A DNA stretch of 6,006 nucleotides from Chloroflexota bacterium (GTDB lineage Bacteria > Chloroflexota > Dehalococcoidia > Dehalococcoidales > UBA2162): positions 1-6,006 of the forward strand of contig JACQOM010000120.1 of assembly GCA_016202525.1 (NCBI GenBank), given 5' to 3'. Below are positions 5,966 to 6,006 of this stretch, piece after piece. Position numbers and translations under genes: made by a program. Each line of letters starts with the position of its first letter. The stretch's first letter is position 1. Below the pieces are notes generated by a model that was not told the DNA's origin, did not search any database, and was given only the letters and a program-made list of their open reading frames with translations.

Positions 5966-5980
5966 CCCCTTGGAAAGGGG
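5966..5980. repeat. Short GC-rich hairpin CCCCTT-GGA-AAGGGG
   Basis: Perfect six-base arms (5966-5971 and 5975-5980) surround a three-base loop. It lies ten bases beyond the inverted-repeat element and is followed by purine-rich sequence, not by T's, so it is not a plus-strand terminator. It may be part of the same dispersed repeat. The remaining bases to the window end hold ATG TAA (5994-5999), not a gene. Confidence 0.45.
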
Positions 5981-6006
5981 AAGGAGAAGATTTATGTAAG
6001 TGGCTA

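Overview
The window carries ordinary bacterial chromosomal DNA of moderate GC. Its centre is a complete cell-division operon on the minus strand: a 70-residue orphan gene, ftsA, ftsZ and a small winged-helix gene. The FtsZ and FtsA proteins, the absence of any mur, ftsQ or ftsW gene beside them, the DUF5343-type gene next door and the style of the intergenic repeats all fit an uncultured Chloroflexota bacterium, most likely Dehalococcoidia. That placement is inferred from memory of these families, not from a search.

Layout: (1) 1-107 holds a leader with a TTGACA-type promoter. (2) 108-1378, plus strand, is a two-gene cistron with an ATGA overlap, encoding a single-pass membrane protein and a lipoprotein with a TPR-like segment. 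(3) 1379-1690 is a 312-base gap between convergent genes with a few short palindromes and no gene. (4) 4800 down to 1691, minus strand, holds the four division-operon genes, with gaps of 38, 37 and 95 bases and a clear Shine-Dalgarno before each. An RNA hairpin lies across the ftsA stop codon and a larger folded element lies between ftsZ and the winged-helix gene. (5) 4801-5000 is a divergent intergenic region. Its left part has three alternating copies of TACCAT/ATGGTA over a candidate promoter for the division operon; its right part has a TTGTAA-17-TATAAT promoter for the next gene. (6) 5001-5720, plus strand, is a DUF5343-like protein. (7) 5721-6006 is non-coding and contains an imperfect inverted repeat of the dispersed, MITE/REP-like kind and a short GC-rich hairpin.

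How the genes work together: FtsZ polymerises into the division ring and FtsA ties it to the membrane through its C-terminal amphipathic helix. The operon-first 70-residue protein and the operon-last winged-helix protein are unknowns that travel with them here. The winged-helix protein is a reasonable but untested candidate for binding the repeated operator at the head of its own operon. I saw no CRISPR array, RNA gene, transposase or recognisable defence system.
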